Counted from the first letter of the stretch, positions 42,862-52,841 are shown. The stretch: DNA of 64,000 nucleotides from Clostridium_S neuense (GCF_045310695.1 NZ_JBJIAA010000007.1:124001-188000), one strand, 5' to 3'. The notes: generated by a model not told the origin, from the letters alone. Program-made: numbers and translations.

Positions 42862-44775
42862 TTAGTTAGTCCAGCTATTGTAAGATGCATCAGATGGCAT
42901 TCTCCAGTCTCCTCTTGGGGAAAGGCTTATGCTTCCAACTTTTGGACCATCAGGAATGGCAGAACGTTTAAATTGCTGTGTGAAAAATCTTTTTATAAAT
43001 TGATTGAGCCATTTTTCTATAGTCTTCTCATCATAAGTGTTCTTAAAAGCTTGTTTTGCTATAAATAGTATTTTCTCTGGTGTGGAACCTTGTTTTATGA
43101 AATAGTATAAAAAGAAATCATGAAGCTCATAAGGTCCAACAATATCTTCTGTTTTTTGTGTTATATTTCCAGCCTTATCCTTTGGCAATAGTTCAGGACT
43201 CACAGGAGTATCAAGTATGTCAATAAGTATTTCAGAGGTTTTTTTATCTACTTCCTTTTGAGCTACATATTTTACAAGGTATCTAACAAGAGTTTTAGGT
43301 ATAGAGCAGTTTACAGCATACATTGACATGTGGTCTCCATTGTATGTACACCATCCAAGTGCAAGTTCAGATAAATCACCAGTTCCAATTACAAGTCCTC
43401 CTTCTTTATTTGCTATATCCATTAGAATCTGAGTTCTTTCTCTAGCCTGAACATTTTCATAGGTTACATCATGAATTTCAGCTGCATGGCTTATATCCTT
43501 AAAATGAACAAGGCAAGCGGGGACTATATCTATTTCTCTAAGTTCAGTGCCTAAGTTTTTGCATAGATTTACAGCATTGTTATAGGTTCTGTCTGTAGTT
43601 CCAAAGCCTGGCATAGTAACAGTTATTATATTTTTTCTATCAATTTTTAGCATGTCAAAGGTTTTAACTATTACAAGAAGGGCAAGAGTTGAATCTAGGC
43701 CTCCAGATATGCCTATTACTGCTTTATTGAGTCTAGTGTGACTAAATCTTTTGCCAAGTCCTGCGGTCTGAATATTAAAAATCTCCTTGCATCTTAAGTC
43801 TCGCTCTTCTTCATTTGAAGGAACAAATGGATGGGAATCAATGAACCTATCAAAATTGCCCATATCGTTATTTGAGTATTTAAATTCTATTATTTGAGCT
43901 TCGTAAGGGCACAATCTTATACTATCTCTAAAGCTTATATTTTTTAGACGTTCACTGGTTAGTCTTTCCATATCTATGATAGAGGTAATAACTTCATTAT
44001 CTCTTTGAAATCTTTTATTTTCTTTGAGGAGAGTTCCATTTTCTGTTATAATAAGATGACCGCTGAAAACTAAATCTGTGCTTGATTCAAAAACTCCAGA
44101 AGATGCATACAAATAAGCACACATGCATCTTGCACTTTGGTTTTCTACAAGATGTTTTCTATAATCGGACTTGCTTACTATTTCATTTGAAGCGGAAAGA
44201 TTGACAATAACATTTGCACCAAGTAGGCTTAAATAACTGCTTGGAGGTATTGTAACCCACAGATCTTCACATACTTCTATTCCAAGCTTTAAGTCTCCAC
44301 ATTTAAATATTAGATTACTTCCAAAGGGGATATTTTTTTCAAAGTCAAGGTTTACAACTTTGCTCTTGATATTAAAGCCTTCTGTAAACCACCTTTTTTC
44401 GTAAAACTCTGAATAGTTTGGTATATAGTTTTTGGGAACAATTCCAAGTATTTTTCCTTTGAAAAGTACGTATGCGCAGTTGTATAGGCAGTAATCATAT
44501 AACAGAGGAGCTCCTACAATTACAAGTATGTCAAGGTTTAATATGTATTTTTCTAATTCATTAATTGCATGTATAGATTTTTTTATTAAAATATCCTGTT
44601 CAAATAAATCTCCACAAGTGTATGAAGTTACAGAAAGTTCAGGAAAAACTACTATTTTTGAATGTTCGGCTTCAGCCTTATCTATACATTTTTTTATGTT
44701 TTCTATGTTAAAGTTTATATCTGCCACATTTGTTTTAGGGCAGGCGGCAGATGCTTTTATATATGTGTTTATCAT
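42862..44775 (-). CDS. nadE: Glutamine-dependent NAD+ synthase
   Basis: A 637-residue two-domain enzyme. The N-terminal nitrilase-type glutaminase has the E-K-C triad in FPELSVTSYTCG, KNYIPNYSEFYEKR and GIEVCEDLW. The C-terminal synthetase has SGGLDST for ATP binding. It converts nicotinate adenine dinucleotide to NAD with ammonia from glutamine. The start ATG 44775 follows AAGGAG; GTG 44784 is in the RBS. Stop is at the edge of the R3 repeat. Confidence 0.96.
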   Translation of the reverse strand: MINTYIKASAACPKTNVADINFNIENIKKCIDKAEAEHSKIVVFPELSVTSYTCGDLFEQDILIKKSIHAINELEKYILNLDILVIVGAPLLYDYCLYNCAYVLFKGKILGIVPKNYIPNYSEFYEKRWFTEGFNIKSKVVNLDFEKNIPFGSNLIFKCGDLKLGIEVCEDLWVTIPPSSYLSLLGANVIVNLSASNEIVSKSDYRKHLVENQSARCMCAYLYASSGVFESSTDLVFSGHLIITENGTLLKENKRFQRDNEVITSIIDMERLTSERLKNISFRDSIRLCPYEAQIIEFKYSNNDMGNFDRFIDSHPFVPSNEEERDLRCKEIFNIQTAGLGKRFSHTRLNKAVIGISGGLDSTLALLVIVKTFDMLKIDRKNIITVTMPGFGTTDRTYNNAVNLCKNLGTELREIDIVPACLVHFKDISHAAEIHDVTYENVQARERTQILMDIANKEGGLVIGTGDLSELALGWCTYNGDHMSMYAVNCSIPKTLVRYLVKYVAQKEVDKKTSEILIDILDTPVSPELLPKDKAGNITQKTEDIVGPYELHDFFLYYFIKQGSTPEKILFIAKQAFKNTYDEKTIEKWLNQFIKRFFTQQFKRSAIPDGPKVGSISLSPRGDWRMPSDASYNSWTN

Positions 44776-44997
44776 TATAGTCACTCCTTAATCAATAATA
44801 TAATATTATTATATCACGAATAATAATATATATAGGAACTTTAATAACTGCAAATAATGTGAAAATTAACGAAAAGTGAAGATTGAGTTCAAAAAATCAC
44901 TTTAAAGGTTAAACAATACTGCTTTATAGGTTAAAAATAAAACTTTATTAATTCTGATTATTGGTGTAAATTATAAATATTGAGAGGGGGAATAATA

Positions 44998-45420
44998 ATG
45001 GATACTATTCTAAAAATATGGATACTTATTTTTGTAATTATGATTTTTATTGATATAGTTACAAGTGGTTTTTTATTTGTATGGTTTTCAATAGGTGCTG
45101 CTGGAGCAATTGTAACTTATTTATTAGGTGGAAATGCAATCACTCAAGTAATTGTTTTTGCCATAATAAGCATTGTTTGCTTAGTCTTTGGATATCCTAT
45201 GGCAAAAAAACTTATAAAAGGTACTGTAAAAAGGACTCCTCTTATGGAAGAAAAGTATATAGGAAAGGAGTTGATTGCCGAAAATAATATAGAGGATGTT
45301 TCAAAAATAATGGTTGGTGGAGTTTATTGGACAGCTCAAAATATTGGACATCCAATAAAAAAAGGAGAAAAATTTATAATCACTGGCATTAAAGGAAATA
45401 AGCTTTTAATAACTAAATAA
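44998..45420 (+). CDS. NfeD family membrane protein
   Basis: A 140-residue short NfeD-type protein: two to three membrane segments (residues ~5-70) and a C-terminal OB-fold-like domain (LIAENNIEDVSKIMVGGVYW, ending GNKLLITK). Such proteins accompany stomatin-like SPFH proteins, as here. ATG 44998 follows GAGAGGGGG. Confidence 0.88.
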   Translation: MDTILKIWILIFVIMIFIDIVTSGFLFVWFSIGAAGAIVTYLLGGNAITQVIVFAIISIVCLVFGYPMAKKLIKGTVKRTPLMEEKYIGKELIAENNIEDVSKIMVGGVYWTAQNIGHPIKKGEKFIITGIKGNKLLITK

Positions 45421-45436
45421 AAAGGGAGATGTTAAA

Positions 45437-46381
45437 ATGATAGGAAATATAGTATTAGTGGCCATTGTACTAATTGTATTATTAATTATTTTAAGTTGTT
45501 TAAAGGTAGTTACTACTGGATATGTTTTTATAGTTGAAAGGTTAGGACAATACCATAGGAGCCTTCAACCAGGATGGAATTTCATGATTCCTTTTGTTGA
45601 TTTTGTAAGAGCTAAGGTTTCCACAAAGCAACAAATACTAGATATTGAACCTCAAAGTGTTATAACAAAGGATAATGTTAAAATATCTATAGATAATGTT
45701 ATATTTTATAAGGTAATGAATGCGAGAGATGCTGTATATAACATAGAAAGCTATAAATCAGGTATTATATATTCTACTATAACAAACATGAGAAATATAG
45801 TTGGTAACATGACTCTTGATGAAGTTTTGTCAGGAAGAGATAAGATAAATCAAGAATTATTACAGGTGGTTGATGAGATTACGGATGCATATGGAATAAA
45901 AATATTATCTGTTGAAATAAAGAATATAATTCCACCAGCAGAAATACAGCAGGCAATGGAAAAACAAATGAGAGCAGAAAGAGATAAGAGAGCTACTATA
46001 CTTCAGGCTGAAGGTCAAAAGCAGTCAGATATAGCAAGAGCTGAGGGAGAAAAGCAGGCAAAGATACTTCAAGCTGAAGCAGAAAAACAATCAAATATAA
46101 AACGTGCAGAAGGTCTTAGAGAATCACAACTTCTTGAAGCAGAAGGTAAGGCTAAAGCAATACAAAAAATAGCAGAAGCGGAAGCAGGAGCAATAGAAAT
46201 TGTTAATAAGTCTATAATAGGATCTGGAACTAATGAAACAGTTATAGCATTAAAGCAAGTTGAAGCACTTAAAGAGATGGCTAAGAATCCAGCTAATAAA
46301 CTTATACTTCCAAATGAAACATTATCATCTTTTGGTAGTATAGCAGCAATAGGAGAACTTTTAAAGAAGGATGCAAAGTAA
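45437..46381 (+). CDS. SPFH/stomatin-family protein (QmcA-like)
   Basis: A 314-residue protein with one N-terminal membrane anchor (residues 5-27), an SPFH domain (FIVERLGQYHRSLQPGWNFM) and a long Ala/Glu/Gln coiled coil (LQAEGQKQSDIARAEGEKQ, repeated). It forms oligomeric membrane scaffolds. It follows the NfeD gene by 16 bases, a conserved pairing thought to organise membrane domains or regulate membrane proteolysis. The stop TAA is the start of R1h. Confidence 0.93.
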   Translation: MIGNIVLVAIVLIVLLIILSCLKVVTTGYVFIVERLGQYHRSLQPGWNFMIPFVDFVRAKVSTKQQILDIEPQSVITKDNVKISIDNVIFYKVMNARDAVYNIESYKSGIIYSTITNMRNIVGNMTLDEVLSGRDKINQELLQVVDEITDAYGIKILSVEIKNIIPPAEIQQAMEKQMRAERDKRATILQAEGQKQSDIARAEGEKQAKILQAEAEKQSNIKRAEGLRESQLLEAEGKAKAIQKIAEAEAGAIEIVNKSIIGSGTNETVIALKQVEALKEMAKNPANKLILPNETLSSFGSIAAIGELLKKDAK

Positions 46382-46800
46382 CAATAACAATGTCTTGTCA
46401 CTTTAAAAAAATCCTATAAATCTAAGTGTTAATTTTAAGCGAGTACTTGCTTGAGGTATAGAAGTATAACAATCATATACGGGGTTTGGGATGTAATCCC
46501 TTTACCCTTCTTTAACTCGTATTAGTCATCTATATATTAGCCCAAACCTCGTGCATGTTTACTCGCTGAAAAAATGTTCAAACAATTGAAATACTAAGTA
46601 TTTTACAATTTTTGAATTAGGATTTATTAGGACTTTTTTAAATCGTTCTTTCAGCATTGTTACTTCACTCACATGGCAATTCAAGGAAAAAATTCCTCTT
46701 TTCCTACGGAATTTTAGATGTAAAACTTGTACAGCATATCATATATAAATTCTTATATCAAAATAGCGTCATTTATTGTAAATTGGTTTATGCAGTAGTG
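46378..46800 (+). repeat. R1 repeat, long form (R1h) with nested R2
   Basis: It starts in the SPFH stop (AAGTAACAAT). It has the R1 arms AAATCCTATAAATCTAAG and GATTTATTAGGACTTTT with a ~150-base R2 insert (CATATACGGGGTTTGGGATG, then TGTAATCCC), the near-reverse complement of that in R1d. It has the small hairpin and then a flank (46740-46800) shared with R1e. The rest up to the next gene (46801-46980) shows only AT-rich sequence. Confidence 0.75.
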
Positions 46801-46980
46801 TTATATACATATATCGACGATTATAATAATTTTATGGTAAAACATTACTTTAATGTGTTCAAATGGGTTGAATAAATAAAAAAAGTAGTTATAATTGGTA
46901 ATATAGATTATAATATATTTTGTTTTTTTTAGAAAAATTTGATAAAATATTTTTAAGCAGTAAATGAAGGGGGAAATAGT

Positions 46981-48456
46981 TTGAAGATATTAATGTTGTC
47001 ATGGGAATATCCGCCTAAAAATGTTGGAGGATTATCAACGCATGTGTATAATTTATCTAAGGCACTTAGTAATTTGGGGCATGAAATACATGTAATTACT
47101 TGTGAAGAAGGTACAGCACCTATTGAAGAAAATGATAATGGTGTTTATGTGCATAGGGTATCACCTTATAAAGTTGATACAGATGATTTTACAAAATGGG
47201 TTATGCATTTAAACTTTGCTATGATTGAAGAATGTATAAGATTGATAAGAAAAATAGGGAAAATAGATATTATTCATGCTCATGATTGGCTTACAGCATA
47301 TTGTGCTAAAGTTCTAAAATGGTCTTATAAAATACCAACAGTATGTACTATGCATGCTACAGAGAAGGGAAGAAATAACGGTATAAGAACTGAAATGCAA
47401 AGGTACATATCTTCTGCAGAATGGTTATTAAATTATGAGGCATGGAAAGTAGTCGTATGCAGTACTTATATGAAAGAGGAAATAATAAATACATTTTCTA
47501 TACCTGAAGATAAGGTATGGATAATACCAAATGGAGTAAATACTGAAGAATTTGATTTTGAATTTGACTGGCTTAATTATAGAAGACAGTTTGCAGCTGA
47601 TGATGAAAAAATAGTGTTTTTTATAGGAAGACATGTATTTGAGAAGGGGATACAACTTCTTATAGATGCATCTTATGGGATAGTACAAGGATATAGTAAG
47701 GTTAAGTTTATAATTGCGGGAAAAGGACCTATGACAGAAGAATTAAAAAGTAGAGTAAGAAATATGGGGTTAGAAGGTAGATTTGTATTTACAGGATATA
47801 TGAATAATGAAAGCAGAGATAAGCTTTATAAGGTTTCAAATGTTGTAGTATTACCATCTTTATATGAGCCATTTGGCATTGCAGCAATTGAGGCAATGGC
47901 TGCCGGATGTCCTGTGATAGTATCTGATACTGGTGGATTTAGTGAAATAGTAGAGCATAGATTTAATGGTATGAAAATGATAAATGGAAATGCAAATAGC
48001 TTAAAGGATAATGTACTTCAGCTTTTAAATGATGAAGAGCTTTGCAAGTATATGAGGGAAAATGCATACAAGACAGTAAGTGAAAATTATACTTGGAGCA
48101 GAGTTGCAGATTTAACTGTTAAAATGTACGATTTTGTGAAAGAAGAAGCTGATGGAACAGAATGGAGCTTAGGTGGTGAAATTACTACTAATAAGGAAGT
48201 AAGAAGCAAGCAACCTAGAAGAAGAACAAAAACTTCAACTAGCAAAAGCAATAAGAAGCAGGAAGTTAAGGCAGACGAAAAGGTTGAAGGAACAATTGAA
48301 ATAACTAAAGAAATTGAGGCTGCTGTAGGAAGTGACGAGGAAAAAGTAGCCAAACCTAAAAGAACTTATAAAAAAAGAAGCTCATCAGCAGCAAAACCTA
48401 AAACTACAACTACAAGAAAAACAACCACGAGTAAAGATAAGACGAAGGATAAATAG
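46981..48456 (+). CDS. GT4-family glycosyltransferase
   Basis: A 491-residue GT-B fold enzyme. GGLSTHVYNLSKAL near the start binds the acceptor side, HDWLT follows, and EPFGIAAIEAMAAG (~300-313) is the E-x7-E nucleotide-sugar motif. It is close to bacterial glycogen synthase-like/1,4-alpha-glucan or lipid-glycan transferases. An unusual C-terminal ~75 residues are low-complexity K/T/S/E-rich (KTTTTRKTTTS), reminiscent of histone H1 tails. TTG start after GGGGG. Confidence 0.88.
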   Translation: MKILMLSWEYPPKNVGGLSTHVYNLSKALSNLGHEIHVITCEEGTAPIEENDNGVYVHRVSPYKVDTDDFTKWVMHLNFAMIEECIRLIRKIGKIDIIHAHDWLTAYCAKVLKWSYKIPTVCTMHATEKGRNNGIRTEMQRYISSAEWLLNYEAWKVVVCSTYMKEEIINTFSIPEDKVWIIPNGVNTEEFDFEFDWLNYRRQFAADDEKIVFFIGRHVFEKGIQLLIDASYGIVQGYSKVKFIIAGKGPMTEELKSRVRNMGLEGRFVFTGYMNNESRDKLYKVSNVVVLPSLYEPFGIAAIEAMAAGCPVIVSDTGGFSEIVEHRFNGMKMINGNANSLKDNVLQLLNDEELCKYMRENAYKTVSENYTWSRVADLTVKMYDFVKEEADGTEWSLGGEITTNKEVRSKQPRRRTKTSTSKSNKKQEVKADEKVEGTIEITKEIEAAVGSDEEKVAKPKRTYKKRSSSAAKPKTTTTRKTTTSKDKTKDK

Positions 48457-48470
48457 TATTTGAGGTATAT

Positions 48471-48500
48471 GGAGTCTAAGTTAGGCTCCTATTTTATTTG
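48471..48500. terminator. Terminator between convergent genes
   Basis: GGAGTCTAA and TTAGGCTCC form a stem, with TATTTTATTTG after it on the plus strand. It overlaps the stop of the minus-strand gene. Confidence 0.6.
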
Positions 48501-49109
48501 TTTCTTAATGTCCTTCTTATAGATTGATTTATGTGACTTTTTATTTTGTTTTTTTACTGAATATCCAAAGGTCCCCAGAGGTTTTGAAGTTAGTCCGTAA
48601 TACTCACCGTGGTTATAGCATATTAAATTTGCTTTGTTAAAACATATTTTACCATTAGAATCCATGAGACTTTCATCTACTTTAACATTTAAAACTTCTA
48701 GTAGAAATAAGTCATGTGTACCAAGAGGAGTAATTGACTTTAACTTACATTCTAGGGCTATAGGTGAAATTTCTAACGAAGGTGTAGAAATGGATACTCC
48801 ATCACTTAGCTTTAAGTTAAAATGTTGAACTTTGTCTTCTTTTTTGCCAGAAACAACCCCGCAATAATCTACAATTTTAACCATGCTTCTTGTAGGAAGA
48901 TTTATAACACATTCTTTGCTTTCCTTAATATAACGATGAGAAAGCCTCTCTGGTCTTATTCCAATAGCTATTATAGGCTCTTTAGTGCAAACAGTACTTA
49001 TCCAGCCTACTGTAAAAATATTTATTTTATTGGAAATGCTTTTGGAAGTAACAAGTACTACTGGTGTAGGATTTAGCATTACACTTCCTTTAAAATTTAA
49101 TTTATTCAT
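48489..49109 (-). CDS. Flavin reductase-like (FMN-binding split barrel) protein
   Basis: A 206-residue protein with the start NFKGSVMLNPTPVVLVTS, then FTVGWISTVCTKEPIIAIGIRPERLSH and CVINLP. This is the flavin reductase-like pattern. The C-terminal basic tail of ~25 residues (KKQNKKSHK) is unusual. ATG 49109 with AGGAG 8 bases before it; TTG 49115 is possible. It would bind FMN and reduce flavin or a small substrate. Confidence 0.9.
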   Translation of the reverse strand: MNKLNFKGSVMLNPTPVVLVTSKSISNKINIFTVGWISTVCTKEPIIAIGIRPERLSHRYIKESKECVINLPTRSMVKIVDYCGVVSGKKEDKVQHFNLKLSDGVSISTPSLEISPIALECKLKSITPLGTHDLFLLEVLNVKVDESLMDSNGKICFNKANLICYNHGEYYGLTSKPLGTFGYSVKKQNKKSHKSIYKKDIKKQIK

Positions 49110-49364
49110 ATTCAAGTCTCCTGTTCTAATAAAAATAATTAACTTATGAATCTAGAACTAACATCAATAATTTTAACATATGATTAACAATTTAAGAAAT
49201 TCTTTTTTTAAAAATAATACTGTGGTATAGTTTTTATATAAGACTATGCCTAAATTGTACCAAATGAAACTTTGTTTTAGATAATTTTAAAAATGTAAAG
49301 AATTTAACTTATTTAAAATGGAGTATTATATAAAATTGTATATAGTCGATGAGGAGAAAGTAAA

Positions 49365-50546
49365 GTGAAGATTAGAATAAGTAAGAAGAAAATTAAATAT
49401 TTAGTAGGATTTGTAGGTTTAATTATTTTATTCATGGTGTTTCATTTTTTATTTAATAGTTCTCAGGATAATTTAGAGATACACGGAAAAATAATAAAGG
49501 AGATAAATAATAATAATACTTCTAGCAAACTAAATGAAAAAGATTCTAAAAATAAAAAAACAACATTATCTAGAAATTATGTTATGGTAAAAATCTTGAA
49601 TGGTGATCATAAAGGAGAGACTATAAAATTAGATAATTTAGTAAACGATAAAACTAGCCATCAGTCATTTACCAAAAAGGGTGATGAAGTGTTAATTAAT
49701 ATCTCAGAGGATAAAAATGGACATATTAAAAGTGGCTCATACATATATGATGTTGTTAGATATAAATTTATATATGTACTTGTGATTGTATTTGTATTGC
49801 TGATAGCACTTATTGGTGGCATGAAAGGTATAAAATCAATAATAGGTATTGCAATAACAGGCTTTGCTGTTTTAAAGATAATGCTTCCACTTATAATGGC
49901 AGGCTTTGATCCTATAGTAGTATCTGTTTTTATATGTATTGGAGTTAGTATTTTAAATTTGCTTATTATTAGTGGAAAAAACAAAAAAACCCTTGCAGCA
50001 ATAGTAGGGACTTGTGGTGGAGTTATAATTGCAGGAGTCATTGCTGCTGTATGCATCTCAGCACTTAGACTTTCTGGACTTACTGATGAGGAAGAACAAA
50101 ATATTATTTACATAGCTCAAAATGTGAATTTTAACTTTAGTGGATTGTTTTTTGCAGGAGTGCTTATGGGGGCACTTGGAGCTGTTATGGATATCAGCAT
50201 GTCTATTGCATCATCTATAAATGAAATAAATCAGCAAAAGGAAATGAGCATGGTGGATTTAATTAAATCTGGTATGAATGTTGGAAAGGACATAATGGGT
50301 ACTATGGCGAATACCTTAATACTTGCTTATGCAGGAGGTGCAATGTATATTATGATATGGATATCATCCTACGACCTTCCTTTTCATAGGATTTTGAATC
50401 AAGATGTAATAGCGTCAGAGGCTGTTAAATCCCTAGCAGGAAGTATAGGACTTATTTTTACAATACCACTTACAGCAATTTTTTCTTCATTTATATTTAA
50501 AAGAGAAAAAAAATATGATCAAAAGGTTGATAAAATTATTGAATAA
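49365..50546 (+). CDS. YibE/F family membrane protein
   Basis: A 393-residue protein with an N-terminal anchor (10-28), an extracellular ~100-residue domain with NGDHKGETIKLDN, then about seven membrane segments (MKGIKSIIGIAITGFAVL, GALGAVMDISMSIASSI). This is typical of the YibE/F family. Function unknown. The two-component system follows by 20 bases, so they may share a signal. GTG start after GAGGAG. Confidence 0.88.
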   Translation: MKIRISKKKIKYLVGFVGLIILFMVFHFLFNSSQDNLEIHGKIIKEINNNNTSSKLNEKDSKNKKTTLSRNYVMVKILNGDHKGETIKLDNLVNDKTSHQSFTKKGDEVLINISEDKNGHIKSGSYIYDVVRYKFIYVLVIVFVLLIALIGGMKGIKSIIGIAITGFAVLKIMLPLIMAGFDPIVVSVFICIGVSILNLLIISGKNKKTLAAIVGTCGGVIIAGVIAAVCISALRLSGLTDEEEQNIIYIAQNVNFNFSGLFFAGVLMGALGAVMDISMSIASSINEINQQKEMSMVDLIKSGMNVGKDIMGTMANTLILAYAGGAMYIMIWISSYDLPFHRILNQDVIASEAVKSLAGSIGLIFTIPLTAIFSSFIFKREKKYDQKVDKIIE

Positions 50547-50566
50547 TTTAAAGGGGGAAATTTGTT

Positions 50567-51238
50567 TTGGAAAAAATACTCGTAGTTGAAGATGAAGATA
50601 GGATGAGAAAACTTATTTCGACATATCTTAAAAGAGAAACATATGAGGTTCTTGAAGCTGCAGATGGAATAGAAGCAATTGATATATTTAATAGTGAAGA
50701 AATATCCTTAGCTATTTTAGATATAATGATTCCTCTTGTAGATGGATGGAGAGTATGCAGAACAATAAGAGAAAAATCTAGTATACCAGTAATAATTTTA
50801 ACTGCCAAAAGTGAAGAAGAGGATAAACTTTTAGGATATGAGCTTGGAGCAGATGATTATGTTACGAAGCCATTTAGCCCTAAGGTTTTGGTTGCAAAAG
50901 TTAAAGTTCTTTTAAAGAGAGTTAATGCAAAAGAATTAGGTAGTGAAAATGATTTTGATGGACTTACTATAAATGAAGCGTCTCACGAAGTTATGCTTCA
51001 GGGAAATCAAATTTATTTGTCACCTAAAGAATATGAACTTTTAATATACTTTTCTAAAAATGCAGGAATAGTTTTAAGCCGCGATAAAATTCTAGATAAT
51101 GTATGGGGGAAAGATTATTATGGTGATTTAAGAACAGTAGATACCCATGTTAAGAGGCTAAGAGAAAAACTTCAAGACAAGGCTTATCTTGTAAATACTG
51201 TAAGGGGAAGCGGTTATAAATTTGAGGTGAAAAAGTGA
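50567..51238 (+). CDS. OmpR/PhoB-family response regulator
   Basis: A 223-residue regulator. The receiver has DED near residue 9, phosphoacceptor D in LAILDIMIPLVDGW and TKPFSP with the conserved lysine. The C-terminus is a winged helix (SPKEYELLIYFSKNAG, VDTHVKRLREKL). TTG start after GGGGG. It overlaps the kinase gene by 4 bases. Target genes may include YibE/F and htrA nearby, but no binding site was identified. Confidence 0.95.
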   Translation: MEKILVVEDEDRMRKLISTYLKRETYEVLEAADGIEAIDIFNSEEISLAILDIMIPLVDGWRVCRTIREKSSIPVIILTAKSEEEDKLLGYELGADDYVTKPFSPKVLVAKVKVLLKRVNAKELGSENDFDGLTINEASHEVMLQGNQIYLSPKEYELLIYFSKNAGIVLSRDKILDNVWGKDYYGDLRTVDTHVKRLREKLQDKAYLVNTVRGSGYKFEVKK

Positions 51239-52731
51239 GAGTAAATGTAAAAAATAGTATAACCACTAAATTGTTTTTAATTACGCTTAGCTTTTTTATA
51301 TTATTTATAGTATTTATTCTGTTATTTGAGTCTATATTTTTTCAAAAAATATATGAAAACAAGAGAAAAGATAATTTAAATAAAGCTGCATATACCTTTA
51401 AGAATTATTATAATAGTGGAATAAATAAGATGAATTCAAATGATATTGCAAGTTATATGAGAGAATTTGAAGAAAAAAATGATTGTACTGTTGCAATTTT
51501 GAATAGTTATGGAAATCTTAAGTATCTTACTAGTAAGGATAGTGAAGAGGGCAATTCTATTGATATTAATAGAATTAAAGAAATAATGTATAAGTGGGTT
51601 TCTGATCCGGGATCATTTATTGATATGAAAAGGACAGGAAAAAGCAAAACTTATGTATTTGAGAGCAAAGTATATAACATGAAGAATATAGTTTGTGTGG
51701 TCCCAAATACATCAACAAATGAATATATTTTTGCTATATCATCATTTACACCAATAACTGAAGCTTCAGCTGTAATGAAAGAAATTTTTATATATATTTT
51801 TATTGGAGGTGTAGTTTTAGTTTTAATAATGGCATTTATATATTCTAATATGATAACTAAGCCTCTTGTAAAGATAAATAAAGCTGCATCAAAAATGGCT
51901 AATCTTGATTTTAATGAAAAATGCAGTGTAGATAGAGAAGATGAAATTGGAAGTATAGGTAGAAGTTTGAATTTCCTTTCTAATAATTTGGATAATGCAT
52001 TAAATTCTCTTAAAAATGCAAATGAAAAGTTAAAGAAAGACATTGAAAAGGAAAAGGAATTGGAGAAAATGAGGAAAGAGTTTGTGGCAGGTGTTTCTCA
52101 TGAACTTAAAACTCCTGTAGGTCTTATAGAAGGATATGCAGAGGGACTTAAAGATAATATAGTTACATCAGATGAGGACAGAGAATACTATTTAAATGTA
52201 ATAATAGATGAGGCCTTAAATATGGGAAATTTAATTTCTGATATGCTTGACTTATCTCAACTTGAAAGTGGTAATTTTAAACTTAATAAAGTATCAATAG
52301 ATATAGGCGAATTAGTATGGAAGTGTTATCAGAAGTATTGTACTATTTTTAATGAGAGAGGTATAGAATTAGATATAAATATTGTAAATGCAAATGTAGT
52401 GGCAGATAAATATAGAATTGAGCAAGTGCTTAATAATTACATAAACAATGCCTTAAAATATGTAAGAAATAAGATATCAATAAACATGGTTGAAAAAGAA
52501 AATGAAGTTATGGTTAAGGTAATTAATGATGGTGATAAAATATCCGAAGATGAAATAGATAAAATTTGGGATAAGTTTTATAAGGTAGATAAGTCTAGAA
52601 ATAGAAAGTCTGGTGGAACAGGACTTGGACTTTCAATAGTAAAAAATATAGTTGAACTTCATGGAGGAAAATATGGTGCAGTTAATACAGAAGATGGGGT
52701 GGAATTCTATTTTACATTAAATAAAATATAA
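51235..52731 (+). CDS. Sensor histidine kinase
   Basis: A 498-residue kinase. Membrane segments at residues ~12-36 and ~182-206 enclose an extracellular sensor of ~145 residues. A HAMP domain follows (NMITKPLVKINKAASKMA), then HisKA with H in VSHELKTPVGLIEG and the ATP lid GGTGLGLSIVKN. Partner of the response regulator with which it overlaps. Signal unknown; a cell-envelope stress is plausible because htrA, an exporter and LtaS lie next. Confidence 0.95.
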   Translation: MRVNVKNSITTKLFLITLSFFILFIVFILLFESIFFQKIYENKRKDNLNKAAYTFKNYYNSGINKMNSNDIASYMREFEEKNDCTVAILNSYGNLKYLTSKDSEEGNSIDINRIKEIMYKWVSDPGSFIDMKRTGKSKTYVFESKVYNMKNIVCVVPNTSTNEYIFAISSFTPITEASAVMKEIFIYIFIGGVVLVLIMAFIYSNMITKPLVKINKAASKMANLDFNEKCSVDREDEIGSIGRSLNFLSNNLDNALNSLKNANEKLKKDIEKEKELEKMRKEFVAGVSHELKTPVGLIEGYAEGLKDNIVTSDEDREYYLNVIIDEALNMGNLISDMLDLSQLESGNFKLNKVSIDIGELVWKCYQKYCTIFNERGIELDINIVNANVVADKYRIEQVLNNYINNALKYVRNKISINMVEKENEVMVKVINDGDKISEDEIDKIWDKFYKVDKSRNRKSGGTGLGLSIVKNIVELHGGKYGAVNTEDGVEFYFTLNKI

Positions 52732-52777
52732 AGGCTTTGTTTTAATAGGTAACAGTTAAAACAAAGCCTTATTTTTT
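52731..52777 (+). terminator. Intrinsic terminator after the kinase gene
   Basis: AAGGCTTTGTTTTAA and TTAAAACAAAGCCTT, 15 bp of perfect stem, then ATTTTTT. Confidence 0.85.
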
Positions 52778-52841
52778 AAAGTGTAATTAGTATATAAAGA
52801 TAAAACCCCTTGAAATTTCAAACGGTTTATCTATAAATTAG

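Noticed and set aside
42644..42865. 73-residue open frame
   Set aside because: It lies entirely in the R3 inverted repeat, has no RBS and its sequence follows the repeat, not a protein pattern.
46657..46875. 72-residue open frame
   Set aside because: It is in the R1h repeat and its flank; no RBS.
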